Below, one piece after another: positions 19,185 through 27,859 of a DNA stretch of 64,000 nt. The notes below the pieces were generated by a model. The model was given only the letters and a program-made list of their open reading frames with translations. It did not search any database and was not told the DNA's origin. This DNA is from VXNE01 sp965116625. GTDB taxonomy: Bacteria > Pseudomonadota > Gammaproteobacteria > Pseudomonadales > Azotimanducaceae. The number at the start of each line of letters is the position of its first letter. Within the stretch, counting starts at the first letter, position 1. The position numbers and the translations under genes are program-made. Where the stretch lies: contig OZ220717.1 in the NCBI GenBank assembly GCA_965116625.1, forward strand, positions 2,728,001 through 2,792,000. Reading direction: 5' to 3'.

Positions 19185-21092
19185 TTACATGTGGATTTGC
19201 AGAAACTCCAGCATCTTCCGGTACGCCAGGATCTTGTTTTTCTTCTTTTCGATTCCGTGTCCTTCGTCCGGAAAGATCAGGTATTCGACCGGGATGCCGT
19301 TTGCCCGGACCGCCTCGACAATCTGATCCGACTGGAATTGTTTCACTCGCGGATCGTTGGCGCCTTGAATGACCATTAGAGGTCTGACGATATTGTCCGC
19401 GTGGTAGAGCGGCGAGACCTTTCGCCAATAGCTCTCGTCGTTCTTGTCGCCCATTTCGACCTCGGTCTGGCGGCCGAACGTCGTCCACCAGGTCGGCAGA
19501 TTAGCGAACAGATCGTACCAGTCGGAGACGCCGTAGATGTCGACCCCAGCATCGAAGATCTCGGGATACTGCGTCAAGGCGGCCAGGGTCATGAATCCGC
19601 CGTAGGAGTGGCCGAAAACGCCGACGCGGTCCGGGTCCACATACCCCTGGTCGATCAGAAACTGCTTCGCGGCGACAACGTCTTTCAGGTCTCCTTTGCC
19701 ATGAGCCTGATCATCGAGGTGATAGAACATCTTGCCATAGCCTGATGTGCCTCGATTGTTGACGCCGAAGACGACAAACCCGTGATTGACCAGGTAGACG
19801 AATAGCGGCCTGTACCCGATGCGCTCCTCTTGGCCCGGTCCGCCATGTACCCAGACCATCGCCGGCGCCTTGTTTTCCGGTGTGGCGCCGCGAGGCTTGT
19901 ACAGGATGCCGGGGACCGTCAATCCGTCCCAGGACCTGAAGCTGACCAGTTCGCCCGCCACCAGGTCATCGGGTTCGACCTGCTCGCTCAGGGAGGCCGC
20001 CAATCGGCGCGGCGCACCGCCGCCGATGTCCTTGACATAGATGTCTCCGGGCGTCCGGCCGTTGGTCACGACCATCGCGAGCGCACTTCCATCTTTCGAC
20101 AAGGCGTAGGAAGCGACAGACATGTCCGGCATGTCGCTTCCACCGACCTTCTGCAGCGACTTCGTGTCATACACTTCGACGGCCTTGCGGGCATCGCGAT
20201 TGACTACGATGGCGAAACGGCTGCCGTCGTCGGCAAATGCGAGGGTCGCAAGCGACGCATCCGTATAGAAGCCCTGGATGTCCCAGTCGAATTTCAGCAC
20301 TTCTTCGTGCGCGCCGGATTCGAGATCGTATCGGGCGAGATATTCGAACTCATGCCATTTGTCGGTGGTGTAGTACAGGTGGTTGCCGTCGGGACTGAAC
20401 GCTCTCGGCACGGAGTACACGTGGCTGTCCACAACCGTTATGGCTGAATGTTCGCCGGATTCGATGCCATGGAGCTCGATGTGCGCGCTGCGATTGTCCG
20501 TTACCTTCATCAGGGCCAGCCAGCGCCGGTCGGGGCTTACAGGGCCGACGTAGTAGTGTTCGTCATTGTGAAAGATCAGTTCGCGCTGGTAGGTCCTAGT
20601 GGACAGCTCGTAGATGTCGAAAGCACCGTCTTTGCCGGAATCAGCCAAATACAGTGACTTGCCGTCCGGGGCGAAGCCATGAAAGCGGCCAATGTTGCCC
20701 TCTCCCGGCGTCAGGTCCCTGATCGTGCCGTCGGATTCGCGCAGATAAATGTGGAATACCTCGTCACCGTCCTTGTCCGCCGCGAACAGCAAGCGATCGT
20801 CATTGGGAAAATGGCGGATCAACCGTTGCGTGTCCCCAGACTCGGTCAACCAAGACGGTTGTCCGCCATCGACGGGGAATGCGACGAGATTCGCGGTTCC
20901 GTTCGCATCGCTGCTCGTGACAAGGGTCTCTCCGTCGGCGGAAAACGACAATCCGCGATAGCTCACCGACCTCATCAACTCCTCGATGCCGTAGCGGGTG
21001 GTTTCGGCATCAGGTGTTTTTTGCGGGCTTGGCTCGCATGCGAACAGCAGCAACGCGAATGGCATCGATACCCACAGGTGGCGCTTGTTCAT
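19185..21092 (-). CDS. S9 family peptidase, predicted lipoprotein (paralogue)
   Basis: 635 residues from ATG 21092 (AAAGAGAC just upstream), giving the lipoprotein signal MNKRHLWVSMPFALLLFAC. Beta-propeller followed by the hydrolase domain: Ser496 in GHSYGGFM, Asp in GANDPRV and His in PDEGHGIEKKKN. It is strikingly like the gene at 5005-6987, down to the shared phrases SVSYRGLSFS and YYTTDKWHEFEYLARYDLE, so the two arose by duplication. Only 37 nt separate it from the upstream 4Fe-4S gene, so both are likely co-transcribed. Ends convergently, 6 nt from the racemase stop. Confidence 0.9.
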   Translation of the reverse strand: MNKRHLWVSMPFALLLFACEPSPQKTPDAETTRYGIEELMRSVSYRGLSFSADGETLVTSSDANGTANLVAFPVDGGQPSWLTESGDTQRLIRHFPNDDRLLFAADKDGDEVFHIYLRESDGTIRDLTPGEGNIGRFHGFAPDGKSLYLADSGKDGAFDIYELSTRTYQRELIFHNDEHYYVGPVSPDRRWLALMKVTDNRSAHIELHGIESGEHSAITVVDSHVYSVPRAFSPDGNHLYYTTDKWHEFEYLARYDLESGAHEEVLKFDWDIQGFYTDASLATLAFADDGSRFAIVVNRDARKAVEVYDTKSLQKVGGSDMPDMSVASYALSKDGSALAMVVTNGRTPGDIYVKDIGGGAPRRLAASLSEQVEPDDLVAGELVSFRSWDGLTVPGILYKPRGATPENKAPAMVWVHGGPGQEERIGYRPLFVYLVNHGFVVFGVNNRGTSGYGKMFYHLDDQAHGKGDLKDVVAAKQFLIDQGYVDPDRVGVFGHSYGGFMTLAALTQYPEIFDAGVDIYGVSDWYDLFANLPTWWTTFGRQTEVEMGDKNDESYWRKVSPLYHADNIVRPLMVIQGANDPRVKQFQSDQIVEAVRANGIPVEYLIFPDEGHGIEKKKNKILAYRKMLEFLQIHM

Positions 21093-21129
21093 GTCTCTTT
21101 CGGTTGCATGAATGGACCGTTCAGCTGGA

Positions 21130-22137
21130 TCAGCGTTCGGAACCAGCCGAAGAACGGTCTTTGCGCTTTTCCCGCAGCTTCGTCCAGCGCTCCGCCAGAA
21201 TCGGCGCGCGTCCCGTGGCCGACCACGGGCAAACGGCAATACAGATGCCGCAACCATTGGTCTCCGCGAAGTACGGGAAGCACTTGTCAAAGTCGACGTA
21301 CCACTTGTGTTCGCCGCGAACCATCTGCTTTTCACTCGTGATCGCATCCACCGGGCACGCGTTGGTGCAAACCTGGCACCCCACGCAGAAATCGTCCGCG
21401 GCAAACTCGTCTGGCCCGTCGGCGACCAGCGGCAGGTCGGTGAAGACGGCCGCCAGCCGGAATGAAGACCCGAACTGCCGATTGATCAGGGACCCGTGCT
21501 TGCCGAGTTCGCCGAAGCCGCATTCGATGGCCGCGGGCAGAAGGTTGATCGGGCCGGCCAGTGGGCCGCCGCGCGGCTCCGCCGGATATCCCTGGGACCG
21601 TATCCAGTCCGAAACCGGCCTTCCGACCACCCAGCCCTTCGTGTACTTGTCCACGACCTCGATCGCCGAAGTCACTTCGGGCGCCGTCGCGAGTTTCTCG
21701 TACTCCATGGCGACGCCCAGCATCACGATCCAGTCGTATTCGAAGGTATAGCCTTCGAACACCCACTCGGGTCGCGGTTTGACGATTCCGACCAGGTCCG
21801 CATTCGCTTCCAGGGCGAGTTGTTTGATCAGGCGCGCGTTGTCCAGGGCGGATCGCTCGACCTTGTGATCGGCGATCGGCGCCCATTCGGCATCGATGAC
21901 CTTCTGGCGGGCGGCTCGCTTTGCGGCAAGCGCCGGCTCCTTCACCCCCTGTGCCCAGAACCAGTCCTGGAGGTCGCCGTGTTCGAGCATCCCGGAGTCG
22001 TGCCACATGATCGGTGTCGGTCGCCTGACGCCGGTTTCGCCGAGTCCATTGATCGCGTTGCCTGATCTGTCCGGCCAGAGCGCGGTTTGCTCCGGGTTCG
22101 GAACAAACCGTGTGCGAGATTTCTTTTTCCGTCGCAT
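21130..22137 (-). CDS. Reductive-dehalogenase-like 4Fe-4S protein
   Basis: 335 residues, no signal peptide. The C-terminal part carries two iron-sulfur cluster motifs, CVGCQVCTNACP and a second CFPYFAETNGCGICIAVCPW arrangement with an unusual gap after the first Cys. The overall order (LGVAMEYEKL, GGPLAGPINLLPAAIECGFGELGKHGSLIN then clusters) is that of reductive-dehalogenase and QueG-like cobalamin proteins. There is no Tat leader and no adjacent RdhB-type membrane anchor, so a respiratory dehalogenase is unlikely; a cytoplasmic reductase of unknown substrate is more probable. Likely in one transcript with the S9 lipoprotein gene. Confidence 0.75.
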   Translation of the reverse strand: MRRKKKSRTRFVPNPEQTALWPDRSGNAINGLGETGVRRPTPIMWHDSGMLEHGDLQDWFWAQGVKEPALAAKRAARQKVIDAEWAPIADHKVERSALDNARLIKQLALEANADLVGIVKPRPEWVFEGYTFEYDWIVMLGVAMEYEKLATAPEVTSAIEVVDKYTKGWVVGRPVSDWIRSQGYPAEPRGGPLAGPINLLPAAIECGFGELGKHGSLINRQFGSSFRLAAVFTDLPLVADGPDEFAADDFCVGCQVCTNACPVDAITSEKQMVRGEHKWYVDFDKCFPYFAETNGCGICIAVCPWSATGRAPILAERWTKLREKRKDRSSAGSER

Positions 22138-22224
22138 GGTCTTGGCCGCTCAGCGTCCAGCTACGGTGGGTCGCTCAAGAGTGAGAGGCGAATCGCGCCC
22201 TTCATGTTTCGAGTTGCGATTCGC

Positions 22225-24552
22225 CTAGAATCGCGCTCTCAGGGTGACGCCATAGGTTCTCGGCTGATTCAGGTAAAACCGGTCACCTGGAGCGACAAGG
22301 TGAGGCGGGAACGCTGCCGCATTGGCGGCGGCACTGATCAACAGCTGGCGGGCGAGGTTGTTGCCGATATTCTCGGCAAACGCATAGGCCTGCCAATTCT
22401 CGGCCTCTAGGCCGAATCGGATATTCGCCAGTTTCTGCGCGGGATGATTCGTGTCGTCCCTCAGGTTACGCCGGTTCTCACCCTGATAGGTGTAATCGGC
22501 CCGGAACATCGCCGACAGGCTCCCGGTAATCGGCCTTACGTACTGAACGGCGGCGTAGAAAGACAATTCCGGTACGCTCGAAAGTTTCGTACCCGTGGTC
22601 AATCCCGTAAACGATCCCATCGTGACGTCCTCATCGGCCTCTGCCTCAATGACGGAACCGCGGAGATTGACCGTCAATTCGGGGGTGACCGCGACCGTGA
22701 AGTCGAGCTCGACCCCGGCAGTATGCGCGCTGAAGAGATTGTCGACTGCATTGAACGCAATGACCTGATTGAGCCCGAGTTGCATGTCCTGCCAATCGTT
22801 GTAGAAAAGGGCGCCGGTCAAGTGCACCCGGTCATCGGCGAAAACAGACTTCCAGCCGAATTCATAGGACCTCAGCGACTCCGCGTCGTAGGACACGGGG
22901 ACTGGAATGCCCGAAAACGTCTGCATCAGGCTGGCGAACACATTGTCGCCGCCGCTGCGGAAGCCATGCGTATAGGTGGCGTAGAACAAATGATTGTTAA
23001 CGGGCAGAAAGGTGAGCGATACCTTGGGTATCAGGACGTTCTCTGAATTCGCCTGTTCGAACGGCGTGTCGAACAACCCGGGCGGCGGTGGCCCGCCGGT
23101 ATTGAAGAAGAACAGTATGGTATTGAAGAGGCCGCCTTGCGTGGATGTCGTCTTGCGGTCTTCCGAGAAGTATCGTCCACCCAGCAGCAGTTGCCACTGG
23201 TGGGAGAAGTCGTAGGTGACTTCGCCGAACACTGCGGATTGCTCAAAGGTCGTACTGGTGACGTCCTGGAAAAACGCACTGGCTCCCGGGTTGCCGAAGA
23301 TGGCGCCGGTCATTCCGACCAGTGCCGCCGGCAAAGGCATCGCGTCATTGCCCAACACGTTGCCCGGGCCACCGGTACCGCGCTCGGAATCCTTGCGGAA
23401 AACACCGACGGTCCACTGGAGAGGGCCACCATGGGTGGATACGAGCCTCATCTCGTGGGTGAGGATGTCCTGCGCGAAATCGTTTTCGGAGAAAACGCCC
23501 AGAATCGGCAGGTACGGCAGCGGAAATGGCAGGGCACCAAGGGCTCCATTCAATAGATTGACCAGATAGTCGATCTGGGTGACCTGGTACAGCTGGCGGT
23601 CGAACAGGCTGGTCGATGAAATGAAATCCATGTGGGCGCCCGAATAGTCGATCTGCAGATTGAACAGGTCGTAGGCATCCTCGAACGCCTCATTGGTCGA
23701 ACTCGCGGTCTGAAACATATCGTTCGCATCGTTGACGCCGTCGCCGGCTTCGCCGCTGTGAGTCATGAACGTGCCGGTGACGGTCAAGGCGTCGGATGCT
23801 TCCCAGCGCATCGAAACGCGCCCTGACTGCATTTCGTAGCTGTTTACGCCCTCCTCATCGCGAAAGATATTGTCGATGAATCCGACATCGTCTCGAACCT
23901 GTACAACGGCACGGACCGCGAAATTGTCCGAGAGCGGAATGTTGAGCATTCCGTTGACCAGGGAGTTGGCGCCGCCATTCGCCGTGTTCGAAAACGTACC
24001 TTCCACGGCTGACGCAAATCGAGCCGAGTCCGGCTTGTTGGTGATGACTCTCAGCGTACCGCCCATCGAACCCTCACCGTAGAGGGTTCCCTGCGGTCCT
24101 CTCAGCAGTTCGACCCGGTCCACATCGAAGGTCCCGAACTGGGCATTCCAGATACCGCCGGATATCGGCGTCTCGTCAAGATAGTAGCCGGTAGCCGCAT
24201 TGTCGCCAAAGAACGTATTGACGCCGCGAATCGAGATTTCGCTGGCGCCGGGTCCATTGGATTCCCAGGTCACCGCCGTCAAGGTGCGGATGTATCCTGA
24301 AATATCGGTAGCGCCCATATCGCTGAGCGTCTGGCCTGTCAGTGCGGTAACGCCCATGGACAGGTCCAGTATCGAGGACTCACGCTTGGCAGCCGTGACA
24401 ATGATTTCCTCGATACGCGCGGATGCATCAACGGATGGCGCTTGTGCGGACGCATCATCGGGTGAATCCTGTGCGAACACGCCCGCAGCCGGAGCAATCA
24501 ACAGCATGGCTGCGGCAGTTCTCGCACAGCGATCAAGTAGCAATCGAGACAT
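22225..24552 (-). CDS. TonB-dependent outer membrane receptor
   Basis: 775 residues. ATG 24552 has GGGGGAGG upstream; a signal peptide ends near GVFAQ. A TonB-box-like IEEIIVTAAKR is followed by the plug (SIRGVNTFFGD, RGPQGTLYGEGSMGGTLRVITN) and a beta-barrel ending in the typical terminal Phe (VTLRARF). Takes up a large substrate across the outer membrane using TonB energy; the substrate is not known. The AT-rich stretch at 24590-24620 is the probable promoter. The peptidase neighbours make a peptide or siderophore-like ligand plausible. Confidence 0.92.
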   Translation of the reverse strand: MSRLLLDRCARTAAAMLLIAPAAGVFAQDSPDDASAQAPSVDASARIEEIIVTAAKRESSILDLSMGVTALTGQTLSDMGATDISGYIRTLTAVTWESNGPGASEISIRGVNTFFGDNAATGYYLDETPISGGIWNAQFGTFDVDRVELLRGPQGTLYGEGSMGGTLRVITNKPDSARFASAVEGTFSNTANGGANSLVNGMLNIPLSDNFAVRAVVQVRDDVGFIDNIFRDEEGVNSYEMQSGRVSMRWEASDALTVTGTFMTHSGEAGDGVNDANDMFQTASSTNEAFEDAYDLFNLQIDYSGAHMDFISSTSLFDRQLYQVTQIDYLVNLLNGALGALPFPLPYLPILGVFSENDFAQDILTHEMRLVSTHGGPLQWTVGVFRKDSERGTGGPGNVLGNDAMPLPAALVGMTGAIFGNPGASAFFQDVTSTTFEQSAVFGEVTYDFSHQWQLLLGGRYFSEDRKTTSTQGGLFNTILFFFNTGGPPPPGLFDTPFEQANSENVLIPKVSLTFLPVNNHLFYATYTHGFRSGGDNVFASLMQTFSGIPVPVSYDAESLRSYEFGWKSVFADDRVHLTGALFYNDWQDMQLGLNQVIAFNAVDNLFSAHTAGVELDFTVAVTPELTVNLRGSVIEAEADEDVTMGSFTGLTTGTKLSSVPELSFYAAVQYVRPITGSLSAMFRADYTYQGENRRNLRDDTNHPAQKLANIRFGLEAENWQAYAFAENIGNNLARQLLISAAANAAAFPPHLVAPGDRFYLNQPRTYGVTLRARF

Positions 24553-24830
24553 TCGGGCCTCCCCCTTTCTACTCGTCCTAGATCGGTCGATAGACTTATT
24601 ATTATTATTTATATTATTTATCGGGGAATGAGGATGCAAGCTCTACTCGGCACGAATTGACCCGACCGAAAAGATGACCATCCCGGTCTCGATGCCGAGC
24701 AGCGGCGGGCGGCCCGGGACCTGTTCAACGAGGGTAGTCGGACGTCCAATGGAGCGGGGCGAAACCGGGCTGACATTCGATGAAGAAACCTGATCGAAGG
24801 GCATCGTGCCCCGCCGGCGACCTGGCCGGG

Positions 24831-26246
24831 TCAACCGGCGGCCGCGAGTAGCGATTCGATACCGTTTGCCACCGCCAGCAGGTCGCGGTCGCTCAGGGTC
24901 GCGCCCATCAGGTTCAAACCCACCGGCGCATCGTCCTGTTCGTGAATGGGGATGGATACGGCGCAGCGGTCGAGAAAGTTCGTGATGCTCGTATTGCGCA
25001 ACGCCAGCGTGTTGATGCGCACGTAATCCGTATCTTTCGCCAGCGCCTCGATGGCAGGTGCGACGAATGGCACGGTGGGGTAGATCACCGCGTCGAGTTC
25101 CCGGGTGGCGGTATTTGCCGCGCCGATCAGGCGCTGGCGGTGGTGAAGCAGGTCGATGTAGTCGGCGGCGCTCTGGCGAGCGCCCTTCTCGATGCGCATC
25201 CGCACCCGTTGATCGTATTCCTCACCATGGGCCGCGAGCATGGGCCGGTGCCAGGCGAATGCCTCCGCGGATGCCAGCCCGCCCTTGGCGTTGATGGCGG
25301 GAAGGTCGTCAAGTTCGACAATTTGCACGTCGGACACGGACGCACCGCTTGCAGATAGCGTCGACAGGGCTCGTTCGAATGCTCTGGCGACCTTGTCGTC
25401 GATGTCGTCGAGAACCTGGTTGCGAAGGACGCCAAGGCGCATCGATCCGGGTGTCCTGCCGGGCAGATCCGGCGCTGGTTGACAATCCGCGATGACCGAG
25501 TCGATCGCCGCGCAACAGGCAACGGAATTGGCCAGCGAACCGACCGAGTCCAGGCTGAACGACAGCGGATACACGCCGCTTCGCGATATCCGCCGCGCAG
25601 TCGGCTTGAACCCGACGGCACCGCACATGGCGGCGGGAGTGCGGCACGAGCCGCCGGTGTCGGTGCCGAGCCCGGCCGCCGCCATCGCATCGGTTACCGA
25701 GACGGCGGCGCCCGATGACGAACCGCCGGGAATCCTGCCATTGACCCGGTCGTATGGGTTGCGGGGCGTTCCATGGTGCGGATTGAGACCGAGCCCGGAG
25801 AACGCGAACTCGGTCATGTTGGTCCGCCCGATAAACACGAATCCGGCGGCCCGGAGCCTGGCGATGACGGGCGCGTCCCGGGAGGCCGGCGGATTGTCGC
25901 CGAGCACGGTGGACCCGGCGAGCGTGCATTCGCCACGAACATCGAAAAGGTCCTTGACGGAAATCGGGATGCCGGCGAACGGCGAGGGCGGCTGCCCGGC
26001 CTTGCGCAGGGCGTCCATCCTGTCCGCCGTCTCAAGGGCCGCGCCGTTTGTCAACGTGAACGTACGGGACCCTTCGCCCGCGGGATCGGTGATTCGCGCC
26101 AGGCACGCCTCCACGAGTTGGCGGCTGGTCACGGAACCGTCCGCGAGCTGGCGGGCAAGCGGCGTCAGACCGACAACCCCCTGATCCTGATCGCCCGGCG
26201 GGGTGTCCTGGCGTCCGGTCACCGCCCGTTCCCCCGCCCGGGGCAT
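24831..26246 (-). CDS. Amidase (amidase signature family)
   Basis: 471 residues. The Ser-cisSer-Lys triad is visible: Lys98 in ISVKDLFD, the GGSSSGAAV glycine/serine loop and Ser200 in GTDTGGSCRTPA. Family members hydrolyse aliphatic or aryl amides, act in GatCAB, or cut peptide amides. There is no GatB or GatC next to it and no signal peptide is obvious, so it is probably a stand-alone catabolic amidase. The start may be internal (GTG in QGVVGLTPLARQ), as the first 20 residues are low-complexity. Confidence 0.85.
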   Translation of the reverse strand: MPRAGERAVTGRQDTPPGDQDQGVVGLTPLARQLADGSVTSRQLVEACLARITDPAGEGSRTFTLTNGAALETADRMDALRKAGQPPSPFAGIPISVKDLFDVRGECTLAGSTVLGDNPPASRDAPVIARLRAAGFVFIGRTNMTEFAFSGLGLNPHHGTPRNPYDRVNGRIPGGSSSGAAVSVTDAMAAAGLGTDTGGSCRTPAAMCGAVGFKPTARRISRSGVYPLSFSLDSVGSLANSVACCAAIDSVIADCQPAPDLPGRTPGSMRLGVLRNQVLDDIDDKVARAFERALSTLSASGASVSDVQIVELDDLPAINAKGGLASAEAFAWHRPMLAAHGEEYDQRVRMRIEKGARQSAADYIDLLHHRQRLIGAANTATRELDAVIYPTVPFVAPAIEALAKDTDYVRINTLALRNTSITNFLDRCAVSIPIHEQDDAPVGLNLMGATLSDRDLLAVANGIESLLAAAG

Positions 26247-26323
26247 CGCCCGGCCAGCGAACGCTTGCGCATCCGGCCGCGCATCAAAGGCTCGGTTGTT
26301 GTGGTTGATTTCGGTTCACTCGA

Positions 26324-27664
26324 TCACCTATCGGGCTTCATATCAGGGAGACGGCTCGTCTTCTGTGCTCGGCCTTGTTCGCGGGATCTCTCTGTCCACA
26401 TCAATGCGTTGATGGCCCGTGCCGCCTGGGCTTGGCCGAGAGCAGCGTAGCGCCCGCGCAGCCGTTGCATGTGGTCACGGTCCACGATGTACCGTCCGGA
26501 CTCGCTCAGCCGCTCGAATGCGGCTGCCGCAGAGCTCGCCCCGTGTTCTTCGATCGCCGCTGCGAGGGGGAACACTACGGACTGCCGCGGCAACTCGTAT
26601 GCCAAGCCCGCGAGAATGTTGTCGATCGCTGCATGAATGGCGTTGATCGTGCTTGGGGCCGTCTTCATGTTCGTGAACACGATCACCGTCGTGTCATTGT
26701 CGCGCGCGCTGAATTTCACATTGGTCCGGAATCCGGCGGTGCAGCCGTCGTGGCGAACGTACCGCCTGCCGTTCCTGAACTCCACCCGAAAGCCTGAACC
26801 GTACCTGGCGGCAGTACCGTCGGCGAGACGCGCCGCCTGCCGCATTTGCTCCAGCCGGTCCGCCGGCAACAAATGGCCCTGCCTGAGCGCGCGGTCATAT
26901 GCCAGCAGGTCGTCGAGGGTCGACGCCAACTCGTCATCGCCGTACGTGATGCCGTATATCCCCGGTTCCGCTCCGGGGTCCGGATCGCGCCGAATGCCCG
27001 TCACCGGGTCGTGCCGGTACCCGGAAATCACGCGCAGGTTCCTTTCGTCATCGTGCGCGCTGATGAGCAGCGAATCACGCATGCCGACGGGATCGAATAT
27101 CCTGGTTTGCAAGACTTCATCGAAGCGGCGATCCGTCACTTCTTCGATGATCAGGCCGAGCAACACATAGGCGGTGTTGCTGTAGGCGTCCAGCTCTCCC
27201 GGCCCCGCCGGCAACGGGGGCTTGTGCCGCTCGAGATATGCGAGGTAGTCGGGGTTGCTGTACGGTACGCCCGGCGTGCCGTAGTCGCTGTAGAACGCGC
27301 TGCGCAGAGCCGAGTTCCCATATACGTCGAACAGGCCCGACGTGTGGTTCAGCATTCCTTCCAAGGTCACCGTCCGATAGGGCAGATCCGGAAAAAAGCT
27401 GCTGACGCTATCGTCGAGTTCGAGTTTCCCTTGTTCCGCCAACTGATGAATCAGTACCGCCGTGAATGTCTTGGAAACGGAGGCGATTTCGAATATCGAA
27501 TCGTCTGCCATCGGAGTCCCGGATTCCCGGTGACTCGATCCGAATGCGCGACGGTAGACGACTTCTCCCTTGGCCGCGACCAGCACGCCGCCGCTGAACT
27601 CTTCAAACTCGGCCACCGCGGCGAACAGGCGGTCCAGGTTCCGCGATGCGGGCATCGTACTCAT
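26324..27664 (-). CDS. S12 beta-lactamase-fold serine hydrolase, signal peptide out of frame
   Basis: 446 residues from ATG 27664. Motifs: Ser62-V-S-Lys65 (ASVSKTF), the YSN motif in LDAYSNTAYVLLG and the HDGCTAGF box. Directly upstream, in another frame, ATG 27737 starts a signal-peptide-like MRSLLLVTVVAGMPGAPGC. A one-base change, for instance in the G5 run around 27695, would join it to this frame (MPGRPDATGNHRM...). So the gene may be frameshifted at its 5' end, or the assembly may have an indel there. As read, the protein would start without a signal peptide. Divergent from the S9 gene. Confidence 0.8.
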   Translation of the reverse strand: MSTMPASRNLDRLFAAVAEFEEFSGGVLVAAKGEVVYRRAFGSSHRESGTPMADDSIFEIASVSKTFTAVLIHQLAEQGKLELDDSVSSFFPDLPYRTVTLEGMLNHTSGLFDVYGNSALRSAFYSDYGTPGVPYSNPDYLAYLERHKPPLPAGPGELDAYSNTAYVLLGLIIEEVTDRRFDEVLQTRIFDPVGMRDSLLISAHDDERNLRVISGYRHDPVTGIRRDPDPGAEPGIYGITYGDDELASTLDDLLAYDRALRQGHLLPADRLEQMRQAARLADGTAARYGSGFRVEFRNGRRYVRHDGCTAGFRTNVKFSARDNDTTVIVFTNMKTAPSTINAIHAAIDNILAGLAYELPRQSVVFPLAAAIEEHGASSAAAAFERLSESGRYIVDRDHMQRLRGRYAALGQAQAARAINALMWTERSREQGRAQKTSRLPDMKPDR

Positions 27665-27791
27665 CCGATGGTTGCCGGTCGCATCCGGGCGCCCCCGGCA
27701 TGCCGGCGACAACCGTGACCAGCAGCAGCGAACGCATCGAACGCGTATGGCGGGAGAAACCCAAGCGTAGATTGCCAATTGGTGTCAGATT

Positions 27792-27810
27792 TATAATACA
27801 AATATTGTAT
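27792..27810 (+). promoter_or_regulatory. -10 box with overlapping palindromic operator
   Basis: TATAAT at 27792-27797 overlaps the perfect 6+3+6 palindrome ATACAAATATTGTAT at 27796-27810, between the divergent S12 and S9 genes. A dimeric regulator binding here could control both. No clear -35 at 17 nt was found. Confidence 0.45.
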
Positions 27811-27859
27811 GGTGTCGCGGTTCATTCCGCCGTCCGCATCGGTTTCGGAGGTCATCGTC

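Noticed and set aside
24643..24834. 63-codon minus-strand frame touching the amidase stop
   Set aside because: No motif and composition of random sequence; only the four-base overlap speaks for it.
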